A DNA stretch of 64,000 nt from assembly GCF_003862485.1 (NCBI RefSeq), contig NZ_RRCM01000001.1:900273-964272 (forward strand), written 5' to 3'. Shown here piece after piece: positions 28,710 through 36,651 of the stretch. A program made the position numbers and the translations under genes. This DNA is from Lachnoanaerobaculum orale. GTDB taxonomy: Bacteria; Bacillota; Clostridia; Lachnospirales; Lachnospiraceae. Under the pieces are notes generated by a model. That model saw only the letters and a list, made by a program, of their open reading frames with translations. It made no database searches and was not told where the DNA came from. How positions within the stretch are numbered: the stretch's first letter is position 1; every line of letters starts with the position of its first letter.

Positions 28710-29518
28710 TTTTATGTGAGAATTTGAGAACAAAAAATCCTTTCCATATTGAGGTGTTGTCACTTAATATATACAGCTTTGAGGAGCTTTGCTATATAAT
28801 ATACGAAAACCCTATTCTGGTGACTGAGGGGATTGTCAGTGATGAACTTGTAGACTTTATTGAAAATGAACTTGGTCTTAGCGCTTTGGCTGAGGGTATC
28901 AGGAGAAAAAAGTCAAACGGAGTGGATGATACGGATATATTGGTCTATATTATTGATTCATGTGATTTATATAATAATGCCGAATCCATTCTGTTTAGAA
29001 ATGCCGTTGCGAAGATAAAAAAGATGAGCGTATGGGAAGTCGGCAAGCAAAGAGCCGACTATATGTTCTATATAGGAAGATACGGAGTCGCAAAGAAATA
29101 TTACCTTGAAATACTTGATATGGAAAAAAAGGCCGACAACAACTTTGTCGGAAGCATCTATCACAATCTGGGTGTGACCTATGCAAATCTTTTCCTATAT
29201 GAAGAGGCATATGACGCTTTCAAAAAATCTTATGAGCTTACAAGTGATGAAGTCATTTTGATGGAAATATACTTTTTAAAGAGGATATTTGACTCTGAGG
29301 GAAAGAAGAAAAAGAGTGCGGAAATAAATGATGCTTTTAAAGAAGACTTAATGGTAGAAGCAAAAAAAGCTTTTGATATAGCGGTAAGCGGTATCAAAGA
29401 CGGTGACAGATTAAAATATATAGATCATATCTTCAATATGGAAGATAAAGAAGAAAAGAAAAAGATGATAAGTGAGTATATCAAAAAACTCAAATCAGAT
29501 TACAGAAACATGAAGTAA
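28700..29518 (+). CDS. TPR-like protein, third gene of the DUF5717/DUF5716 cluster
   Basis: A 272-residue cytoplasmic protein without a named family that I can recall. Residues about 125-215 look like tetratricopeptide repeats (ADYMFYIGRYGVAKKYYLEIL; SIYHNLGVTYANLFLYEEAY, both typical TPR helices, in part). The C-terminus is a charged helix rich in Lys/Glu. It overlaps the DUF5716 gene by 10 bp and ends 9 nt before valS, so it belongs to the same transcript. It could be a cochaperone-like partner (inference). Confidence 0.65.
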   Translation: MGLILCENLRTKNPFHIEVLSLNIYSFEELCYIIYENPILVTEGIVSDELVDFIENELGLSALAEGIRRKKSNGVDDTDILVYIIDSCDLYNNAESILFRNAVAKIKKMSVWEVGKQRADYMFYIGRYGVAKKYYLEILDMEKKADNNFVGSIYHNLGVTYANLFLYEEAYDAFKKSYELTSDEVILMEIYFLKRIFDSEGKKKKSAEINDAFKEDLMVEAKKAFDIAVSGIKDGDRLKYIDHIFNMEDKEEKKKMISEYIKKLKSDYRNMK

Positions 29519-29527
29519 GAGGTGTTT

Positions 29528-32170
29528 ATGAAAGAATTGGAAAAGACATACAGCCCCGAAAAAATAGAGGGCAGAATATACAGAAAATGGCTTGAAGGAA
29601 AATATTTCCATGCGGAGGTAAATAAGGATAAAAAGCCTTTTACAATCATTATGCCTCCGCCAAATATCACAGGACAGCTGCATATGGGTCATGCACTTGA
29701 CAACACAATGCAGGATATACTTATCAGATATAAGAGAATGGCGGGATATGAGGCACTTTGGCAGCCGGGAACAGACCATGCGGCTATAGCTACAGAGGTA
29801 AAAGTCATTGATAAATTAAAGGCCGAGGGCAAGAACAAATATGAACTTGGCAGAGAAAAATTCCTTGAAGAGGCTTGGGCATGGAGAAATGACTACGGCA
29901 CAAGAATAATCAATCAGCTTCAAAGACTCGGCTCATCGGCAGACTGGGACAGAGAAAGATTTACCATGGACGAGCACGGTCAAAAGGCTGTAAAGGAAGT
30001 ATTTTTAAAGCTTTATGAAAAGGGATATATCTACAAAGGCAACAGAATCATAAACTGGTGCCCTGAATGTAAGACATCCATTTCAGATGCAGAGGTTGAG
30101 CATATCGAGATGGAGGGTAATTTCTGGCATATCAAGTATCCTATAGCAGGTGAAGAGGGTAAGTTTGTGGAGATTGCGACTACAAGACCTGAAACACTTT
30201 TAGGTGACAGCGCCGTAGCAGTGAACCCTTCAGACGAGAGATATAAGGACATAGTTGGAAAGAAACTTATACTTCCGCTTGTAGGCAGAGAGATTCCTGT
30301 AGTAGCAGATGAATATGTAGACAAGGAGTTCGGTACAGGCTGTGTGAAGATAACACCTGCACATGACCCTAACGACTTTGAGGTAGGTAAAAGACATAAT
30401 CTGCCTGAAATCAACATAATGCATGACGATGCCACAATCGACTGCCCGGGAAGTAAGTATGACGGACTGGACAGATATGAGGCAAGAAAACTTATAGTTG
30501 AAGATCTTAAGAATGAAGGACTTTTGGTAAAGGTCGTACCGCACAGTCACAATGTAGGAAGACATGACAGATGTAAGACTGTAGTGGAACCTCTTATCAA
30601 GCCGCAGTGGTTTGTATCTATGAGCGAGATGGCAAAACCTGCCATAAAGGCGATAGAGACAGGGGAACTTAAGTTTGTACCTGAGAGTTATTCAAAGACA
30701 TATCTGCATTGGCTTGAAAATATAAAAGACTGGTGTATATCAAGGCAGCTTTGGTGGGGACATCAGATACCTGCATACACCTGCAGTAAATGCGGTGAGA
30801 TAACTGTAGCAAAGGAAAAACCGGATGCCTGTCCGAAATGCGGATGCCATGAGCTTGTGCAGGATGAGGATACACTTGATACATGGTTCTCATCTGCACT
30901 TTGGCCTTTCTCAACACTCGGATGGCCTGACGATACACCTGAGATGAAGTATTTTTATCCTACGGATGTACTTGTAACCGGATATGATATCATATTCTTC
31001 TGGGTAGTAAGAATGGTATTTTCAGGATATGAGCAGACCGGTAAGTCGCCTTTCAATACGGTACTTATACACGGACTTGTAAGAGATTCACAGGGAAGAA
31101 AGATGAGCAAATCCCTTGGAAACGGTATAGACCCTCTTGAAGTAATAGATAAGTACGGTGCGGACGCCCTGAGAATGATGCTTATCACAGGAAATGCACC
31201 GGGAAATGATATGCGATTCTACTATGAGAGAGTGGAAAGTGCCAGAAACTTCGCCAATAAGATTTGGAATGCAGCCAGACTTATCATGATGAATGTCGGA
31301 GATGAAAAAGTAGGCGACATAGATAAGTCAAAGCTTATGCTCTCAGATAAGTGGATTCTTTCAAAGACAAATAAGCTTATAAATGAGGTAACCGCAAATC
31401 TTGACAAGTATGAACTGGGTATCGCACTTTCAAAGATCTATGACTTTGCATGGGAAGAGTTCTGTGACTGGTATATAGAGATGGTAAAGGTAAGACTTTG
31501 GAATAAGGAAGATGAAACCAGAGATACGGCACTTGCGGTACTTATATATGTTCTTAACAATATACTTAAGCTTTTACATCCTTTCATGCCTTTTATTACA
31601 GAGGAAATCTACTGCACCGTTAATGAAGGTGTAAAGACTATAATGATTGAGCCTTGGCCTGTAGAAAACCCTGATTATAATTTTACAGAGGATGAGAATA
31701 AGGCGGAGCTTATAAAGGAAGCCGTAAGAGCTGTCAGAAATGTAAGATCTTCTATGAATGTACCTCCTTCACATAAGGCAAAGGGCATTGTAGTAAGTGA
31801 GGATGAGAAAATAAGAGATACATTTGAAAGTGCCGGGGACTTCTTTAAGCAGCTTGCAGGACTTGATAAGCTTATAATAGATTCGGATGACAGTACCGTT
31901 GAAAAAGACTCTGTAAGAGTTGCAATCCCTAACGCGTCTGTATATTTGCCGTTAAGAGAGCTTGTAGATATTGAAAAAGAAGTTGAAAGACTGAAAAAAG
32001 AAGAGAAAAAGCTTATCGGCGAGGTGGCAAGATCGACAGGAATGCTTTCAAACGAGAAGTTTGTAAGTAAGGCGCCACAGGCTAAGATAGATGAAGAAAA
32101 GAAAAAGCTTGAAAACTATGAGCAGATGCTTTCACAGGTAAGAGAGCAGCTTGAAAGACTGTCTAAATGA
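29528..32170 (+). CDS. valS: Valyl-tRNA synthetase
   Basis: An 880-residue class I synthetase. The HIGH-type motif PPPNITGQLHMGH (about 40-52), editing-domain segments (ATTRPETLLGD; HDPNDFEVG), two zinc-type CxxC pairs (CSKCGE ... CPKCGC), KMSKS (GRKMSKSLGNG, about 520) and a C-terminal coiled coil (about 820-880) are all present. AGAGG 6 nt upstream supports this ATG rather than the GTG at 29522. No T-box leader is visible; the gene is read from the DUF5717 cluster. Confidence 0.97.
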   Translation: MKELEKTYSPEKIEGRIYRKWLEGKYFHAEVNKDKKPFTIIMPPPNITGQLHMGHALDNTMQDILIRYKRMAGYEALWQPGTDHAAIATEVKVIDKLKAEGKNKYELGREKFLEEAWAWRNDYGTRIINQLQRLGSSADWDRERFTMDEHGQKAVKEVFLKLYEKGYIYKGNRIINWCPECKTSISDAEVEHIEMEGNFWHIKYPIAGEEGKFVEIATTRPETLLGDSAVAVNPSDERYKDIVGKKLILPLVGREIPVVADEYVDKEFGTGCVKITPAHDPNDFEVGKRHNLPEINIMHDDATIDCPGSKYDGLDRYEARKLIVEDLKNEGLLVKVVPHSHNVGRHDRCKTVVEPLIKPQWFVSMSEMAKPAIKAIETGELKFVPESYSKTYLHWLENIKDWCISRQLWWGHQIPAYTCSKCGEITVAKEKPDACPKCGCHELVQDEDTLDTWFSSALWPFSTLGWPDDTPEMKYFYPTDVLVTGYDIIFFWVVRMVFSGYEQTGKSPFNTVLIHGLVRDSQGRKMSKSLGNGIDPLEVIDKYGADALRMMLITGNAPGNDMRFYYERVESARNFANKIWNAARLIMMNVGDEKVGDIDKSKLMLSDKWILSKTNKLINEVTANLDKYELGIALSKIYDFAWEEFCDWYIEMVKVRLWNKEDETRDTALAVLIYVLNNILKLLHPFMPFITEEIYCTVNEGVKTIMIEPWPVENPDYNFTEDENKAELIKEAVRAVRNVRSSMNVPPSHKAKGIVVSEDEKIRDTFESAGDFFKQLAGLDKLIIDSDDSTVEKDSVRVAIPNASVYLPLRELVDIEKEVERLKKEEKKLIGEVARSTGMLSNEKFVSKAPQAKIDEEKKKLENYEQMLSQVREQLERLSK

Positions 32171-32171
32171 T

Positions 32172-33377
32172 ATGAATGAAAAAGAATATATAGAGAGTAT
32201 ACCCATGTGGGCAAAGAAAAAGAACTCACTTTCGGAAGTAAAGAAAAACATAGGAACTTTAGAGGTTAAGCTTCCGAAGATTGTTCATGTAGCAGGTACC
32301 AACGGGAAGGGCTCTGTATGTGCATATCTTAGCAATATCTTGATTGATGCGGGAATGAAGGTGGGAACCTTCATTTCGCCGCATTTGATAGAAGTTAATG
32401 AAAGAATATTGCTTGATATGAAACCTATATCTGATGAAGAGTTGGAGGATATTTCAAAGTATGTAAGAGAAAAGCTTGGAGGGGCTTTGACTCCTCCAAC
32501 ATACTTTGAATATCTTTTCTATATAGCGGCGGTCTGTTTTTCAAGGTCAAATCTTGATATTGTCATACTTGAAACAGGTATGGGAGGCAGACTTGATGTG
32601 ACCAATATATTTGATGAAACTCTTGGTATTATTACAAGTATAGGAATGGATCACATGATGTATCTTGGAAATACTGTAAAAGAGATTGCATTTGAGAAAG
32701 CCGGTATTATAAAAAATAATTCTGTTATAATCTTTGATGACGGTGATGAAGAGTCAAATGAGGTTATAAAAGAGACGGCAAAAATAAGAAATGCAGGGTT
32801 AATTGCACTCTCAACTATAGATTATGAGAGCTTTGATTTTACATATGTAAATTATAAGAAAAAGGCTGCGGCACTTGCCATATTGGCGGCAAGAGTGATT
32901 CTTAACAAATCGGATATAGATACGAAAAGTATAAAATCTACCGTTTGGCACGGCAGAATGGAAGAAATAGGAAGAGATATTATTATAGACGGTGCCCATA
33001 ATGTACCTGCAATTAAAGAGTTTGTAGATAATGCTCTTATCGTTTCAAAAAACAGAAACAAAGAGATAAAGCTTTTGATATCAATAGTAAAGGACAAAGA
33101 AATTGAAGAGATGTTTGATATAATTACAGCCGGTTTGGATGTAAAAAAATATTATTTAACTTCAATTGATTCATACAGAAGCAATGATATAAAAAAGCTT
33201 TATAACAGCTTAAATATACTTTTAGAAAAAAATAAAAAAGTCGCAGAGATTGCCTGCTATAATAAAGTGGAGGAGGCTTTATCTGAGGCCGAGTTTGAGA
33301 AAAGGGATGATGAGATTTTATTTTGTGTAGGCTCATTGTACCTGATAGGAGAGATATTAAAAGATGATAGATTTTGA
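32172..33377 (+). CDS. folC: Folylpolyglutamate synthase / dihydrofolate synthase
   Basis: A 401-residue Mur-ligase-fold enzyme that adds glutamates to folates. P-loop GTNGKGSV (about 40-47), ISPHLIEVNERI, ETGMGGRLDVTN and the C-terminal IDGAHNVPA are diagnostic. The ATG one base after the valS stop is preferred; an in-frame TTG at 32151 would overlap valS by 20 nt. Order valS-folC is common in Firmicutes. Confidence 0.95.
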   Translation: MNEKEYIESIPMWAKKKNSLSEVKKNIGTLEVKLPKIVHVAGTNGKGSVCAYLSNILIDAGMKVGTFISPHLIEVNERILLDMKPISDEELEDISKYVREKLGGALTPPTYFEYLFYIAAVCFSRSNLDIVILETGMGGRLDVTNIFDETLGIITSIGMDHMMYLGNTVKEIAFEKAGIIKNNSVIIFDDGDEESNEVIKETAKIRNAGLIALSTIDYESFDFTYVNYKKKAAALAILAARVILNKSDIDTKSIKSTVWHGRMEEIGRDIIIDGAHNVPAIKEFVDNALIVSKNRNKEIKLLISIVKDKEIEEMFDIITAGLDVKKYYLTSIDSYRSNDIKKLYNSLNILLEKNKKVAEIACYNKVEEALSEAEFEKRDDEILFCVGSLYLIGEILKDDRF

Positions 33378-33504
33378 AGAAGAATTAAGTAAGTTTAAGC
33401 CGTCACCTGATATTTCGTCAGTGGAGGACATCATTGCAAAAAGTGATATTTCAGATCTGAACGATATATTGATGGAACTGTTAAAAGAACAGGTAAAGGG
33501 ATGA
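33364..33504 (+). CDS. Small conserved-looking ORF (46 aa) between folC and TPR gene
   Basis: An ORF of 46 codons encoding an acidic helical peptide (begins MIDFEEELSKF, ends LMELLKEQVKG). GGAGAG stands 9 nt before its ATG. It overlaps the end of folC by 14 nt, and its stop overlaps the next gene in an ATGA arrangement, which implies translational coupling on both sides. No family is recognised. Coding is inferred from the ribosome-binding site and the tight overlaps. Confidence 0.65.
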   Translation: MIDFEEELSKFKPSPDISSVEDIIAKSDISDLNDILMELLKEQVKG

Positions 33505-34853
33505 AAATGGCCGGTATAAATAGAAGAAGAAAACTGGAGCAGATGTCAAACGGTTACTACAACTTGGGTCTGTCTTTAGCAAAGGAAAGAAATTTATCTT
33601 CGGCACTTAATGCACTGAGTATAGCTTTGGGACTGAACAAGAAAAATATAGATGCAAGGAATCTCTACGGACTTATCTGCTTTGAGATGGGAGAAGAGAC
33701 CAAGGCGCTTATTTCTTGGGTGATCAGTATAAATATCAGCCAAATAGGCAATCCGGCACAGAACTATCTGCAGAAAATCAGAAACAAGTCCGCATATCTT
33801 GAGAAGTCACAGGATGCTATTTCAAAATATAATAAGGCGATATCGCAGATAAGAACCGTAAATTACGATATGGCGAGGATGAATCTTAAGCAGGCTGTGG
33901 ATATAAGGCCGCATTTTGTAAAGGCTATGCTTGCACTTGCACTTTTGGATATAAAAGAGGGTAAGGCAGGCGAGGCAAAAAAACTTTTGGATACCGTGCT
34001 TTCAATCGACAGATTCAATACAAAGGCTATCACCTATCTGGATGAGATGAAGCCTATGGTTGAAAAAAAGTCCCAAAAAGGAAGACTTTCAGTTATAGGA
34101 AGACCTGTAAAAAAAGAAAAGCCTGTGGAAAATACAAGCGCAAATATGCCTGTAACCGAGATATATAAGAATTATTCGGGAATGTTTACAGCTATCAATG
34201 TAGGTATCGGACTTATTGTAGGTGCCTGCGCCATGGTATTTTTATATATGCCTACTATGAAAGTGTCACTTAATAACGCACATAATAAAGAGGTGGTTGA
34301 GATTTCGCAGAAGTTAAACGATGCAAACCTTTCTATGGAATCTTTAAAGAGTGAAAACGATTCATTAAACGACCAGGTAAATAAGCTCAATGAGGTGAAC
34401 AATACCTCTACAGAGAATATGAACTATAAGCTTTTGCAGTATGTGTACTTTGTAGGTGTTGTGAAAGAGTATAATGCAAAAAATTATACCAAGGCGGCTG
34501 AGATTTTCTCAAGTATTGATACAAATCAGCTTACCGATGTGGACAACGGTCCGGGCATTTCAATAACAGGTATATTCGGAGAGATTGCACCTAAGATGAG
34601 GGCTGACGGTCCGAAGCTTTTGACTGCGGTAGCGGACGGACTTGTAAAATCCGGAGACTATGCAGGTGCCATAGGTTACTATGATGCGGCACTTAGGATA
34701 GCGCCTGATTATTTGGAAGCAAAGTATAAGAAGGCATTGGCATATAAGACTTCAGGAGATGTGGAGACCGCCAACAATCTCTTTACGGAGATTATCACGG
34801 CAGCACCTGAGGACAAATTTGCAAAAGAAGCACAAAGAGAGAGAGGTTACTGA
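33501..34853 (+). CDS. TPR-repeat membrane protein
   Basis: A 450-residue protein. N-terminal TPRs (about 15-190; YYNLGLSLAKERNLSSALNA as a typical helix A/B) lie in the cytoplasm. A single transmembrane helix at about 230-252 (IGLIVGACAMVFLYM) is followed by a coiled coil (about 262-310) and a second TPR block at the C-terminus (about 385-445), which would be outside the cell. Function unknown; scaffold or envelope role inferred. Translation may begin at this ATG, coupled to the upstream stop, or at the ATG at 33507, which has better spacing from AAAGGG. Confidence 0.75.
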   Translation: MKMAGINRRRKLEQMSNGYYNLGLSLAKERNLSSALNALSIALGLNKKNIDARNLYGLICFEMGEETKALISWVISINISQIGNPAQNYLQKIRNKSAYLEKSQDAISKYNKAISQIRTVNYDMARMNLKQAVDIRPHFVKAMLALALLDIKEGKAGEAKKLLDTVLSIDRFNTKAITYLDEMKPMVEKKSQKGRLSVIGRPVKKEKPVENTSANMPVTEIYKNYSGMFTAINVGIGLIVGACAMVFLYMPTMKVSLNNAHNKEVVEISQKLNDANLSMESLKSENDSLNDQVNKLNEVNNTSTENMNYKLLQYVYFVGVVKEYNAKNYTKAAEIFSSIDTNQLTDVDNGPGISITGIFGEIAPKMRADGPKLLTAVADGLVKSGDYAGAIGYYDAALRIAPDYLEAKYKKALAYKTSGDVETANNLFTEIITAAPEDKFAKEAQRERGY

Positions 34854-35395
34854 TGGATATATCCAAGGCAAAATACGTTTCACTTTTAGCCGGATTATTA
34901 TTTCTTATATCCGGAATTTATATGATATACAATCCTCTATTTATAGCCTATACAATGAATATAATATTCTGTATATTGCTGATTATAGAGGGAGTTTCAC
35001 AGATCAGTGCATACATTTATGAAAAACATGAGAGCAGAAGTATCTGGAGACTGATAGAGGGTATTATTTCCATAGTTATCGGAATATACTTTTTTATAGG
35101 TGATTCAATCGGACTGCCTCTTGCATTTATAACCGTTATAGGCATATGGCTTATTATTATCGGTATAAGCAGACTTATGATGGCTAAAAGAGTAATGGAA
35201 TTTGAAAGAAATATAGCAAAAAGACTTATTGTTGCAGGTATTGTAGAGATAATATTCGGAATAATAGCCGTAGCAAGGCCAGTAGCGATATCAAATTATA
35301 TAGCATATCTGATTGCAATTGCACTTATAATACAGGCGATTGTAGATATTTTCAGATTCTTCAGATTGAATAGAATGCAGAGAAAGATGAAATAG
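34853..35395 (+). CDS. DUF308 (HdeD-like) membrane protein
   Basis: A 180-residue integral membrane protein with six hydrophobic helices arranged as three repeats, typical of DUF308/HdeD. Characteristic segments include LLFLISGIYMIYNP and EGIISIVIGIYFF. HdeD is linked to acid resistance in enterobacteria, but the role in Firmicutes is unknown. Its ATG overlaps the stop of the TPR gene by one base (TGATG), so they are cotranscribed. Confidence 0.85.
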   Translation: MDISKAKYVSLLAGLLFLISGIYMIYNPLFIAYTMNIIFCILLIIEGVSQISAYIYEKHESRSIWRLIEGIISIVIGIYFFIGDSIGLPLAFITVIGIWLIIIGISRLMMAKRVMEFERNIAKRLIVAGIVEIIFGIIAVARPVAISNYIAYLIAIALIIQAIVDIFRFFRLNRMQRKMK

Positions 35396-35455
35396 TATTG
35401 CATATAAAGACCTTACAATATACTGTGCAAAAATATATTATCAATAGTTTTGTTG

Positions 35456-35483
35456 TTGAAATAACATACAAAAGTGGTAAAAT
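35456..35483 (+). promoter_or_regulatory. Probable promoter of the transaldolase gene
   Basis: TTGAAA, 16-nt spacer, TAAAAT; 30 nt before the ATG. GAGGTGGG stands just before the start. Confidence 0.5.
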
Positions 35484-35512
35484 AGAATAAAAAGTATATG
35501 TGAGGTGGGTGT

Positions 35513-36163
35513 ATGAAATTTTTTATTGACACTGCAAATGTGGATGAAATCAGAGAGGTCGCATCATGGGGAGTGCTCTCAGGTGTGACCACCAATCCTT
35601 CTTTGGTAGCCAAGTCGGGAAAGAAATTTGAGGATGTTATCAAAGAGATTACAGATATTGTAGACGGTGCTATAAGCGGTGAAGTGAAGGCAACTACTAC
35701 AAAGGCTGAGGATATGATAGCGGAAGGTAAAGAGATTGCAAAGATTCATAAGAATATGGTCGTTAAGATTCCTATGACTGCTGAAGGTCTTAAGGCAATT
35801 GCCGCACTAAGTAAAGAGGGCATTGCAACCAACTGTACGCTTATTTTTACACCTTTGCAGGCACTCTTGGCTGCAAGAGCAGGTGCTACCTATGTATCAC
35901 CTTTCCTTGGCAGACTTGATGATGTGGGAACCAGAGGAGTATCTTTGATAGAAGATATTGTGGAGATTTTTGATATACACGGTATCGGTACACAGATAAT
36001 AGCAGCTTCGGTGCGCAACAATATGCACGTGCTTGAGTGTGCAAAGGCGGGAGCGGATATTGCGACAGTGCCGTATTCAGTATTTAAGTCGATGCTTAGC
36101 CATCCTTTGACAGATGCAGGTATCAAAAAGTTTGTAGCTGACTATGAAAAATCAATAAAATAA
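35513..36163 (+). CDS. fsa: Fructose-6-phosphate aldolase / transaldolase (TalC type)
   Basis: A 216-residue small transaldolase-family enzyme: begins [13 protein letters not shown], contains GVTTNPSL and the Schiff-base lysine in NMVVKIPMT (about 81-89), with the expected single-domain TIM barrel length. It transfers or releases dihydroxyacetone units from sugar phosphates in the pentose phosphate pathway. The transketolase gene 0.5 kb downstream supports the transaldolase role. Confidence 0.93.
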   Translation: MKFFIDTANVDEIREVASWGVLSGVTTNPSLVAKSGKKFEDVIKEITDIVDGAISGEVKATTTKAEDMIAEGKEIAKIHKNMVVKIPMTAEGLKAIAALSKEGIATNCTLIFTPLQALLAARAGATYVSPFLGRLDDVGTRGVSLIEDIVEIFDIHGIGTQIIAASVRNNMHVLECAKAGADIATVPYSVFKSMLSHPLTDAGIKKFVADYEKSIK

Positions 36164-36171
36164 GCAAACAA

Positions 36172-36194
36172 AAAAGAGCCGATATGGCTCTTTT
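36172..36194. terminator. Bidirectional terminator between fsa and rpmB
   Basis: AAAAGAGCC and GGCTCTTTT form a perfect 9-bp stem with a 5-nt loop, with A- and T-rich flanks on both sides. Confidence 0.88.
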
Positions 36195-36225
36195 ATTGTG
36201 TTTAAATACGCATTCTCCAATATAA

Positions 36226-36411
36226 TTAAGCACGCTCTACAAAACCTGAGCGAAGGCATGAAGTACATACATACATCTTCTTAGATCCACCTTCAGTCTT
36301 GACCTTAACGGACTTAACATTAGCCTTCCATATTTTGTTGGATCTTCTATGAGAATGGCTTACTGCATTACCAAAATGAGCAGCTTTTTCGCATATTGAA
36401 CATTTTGCCAC
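36226..36411 (-). CDS. rpmB: 50S ribosomal protein L28
   Basis: A 61-residue L28 of the zinc-binding (C+) type: CSIC (about 4-7) and CTSC (about 49-52) provide four Cys. The core has GNAVSHSHRRSNKIWKANV, diagnostic of L28. The start is a GTG preceded by AGGAGG on the minus strand. It shares a divergent promoter region with tkt. Confidence 0.96.
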   Translation of the reverse strand: MAKCSICEKAAHFGNAVSHSHRRSNKIWKANVKSVKVKTEGGSKKMYVCTSCLRSGFVERA

Positions 36412-36511
36412 GGTTACACCTCCTTTGACATTAATTATAAATATTTATAATTATTTTGGATTGGACTTCATCACAATCGGGAAAAACCCGTGCAAAATCC
36501 ATAACGGCTAT

Positions 36512-36540
36512 ATTTTACCAAAGAAAAATACTATTTGCAA
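36512..36540 (-). promoter_or_regulatory. rpmB promoter (shares -35 with tkt)
   Basis: Minus-strand TTGCAA (36535-36540), 17-nt spacer, TAAAAT (36512-36517). The -35 hexamer is a palindrome that also serves the plus strand. The small hairpin CGGG-AAAAA-CCCG at 36478-36490 would lie in the rpmB leader. Confidence 0.6.
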
Positions 36541-36563
36541 GACATTTTATAATTTATTATATT
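36535..36563 (+). promoter_or_regulatory. tkt promoter (shares -35 with rpmB)
   Basis: TTGCAA, 17-nt spacer, TATATT (36558-36563). A further TACAAT at 36579-36584 could be an alternative -10 box. Confidence 0.55.
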
Positions 36564-36651
36564 GTGGTACAATATAACGGATTAAAGTTCAGGCTGAGTT
36601 CTGAATAATGTAATCTTTATGCCAAGATACATATATAAAAGGAGTATTTAA

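Noticed and set aside
36478..36490. Hairpin CGGG-AAAAA-CCCG as a terminator or riboswitch
   Set aside because: The stem is only 4 bp with no U-tract, too small to support either.
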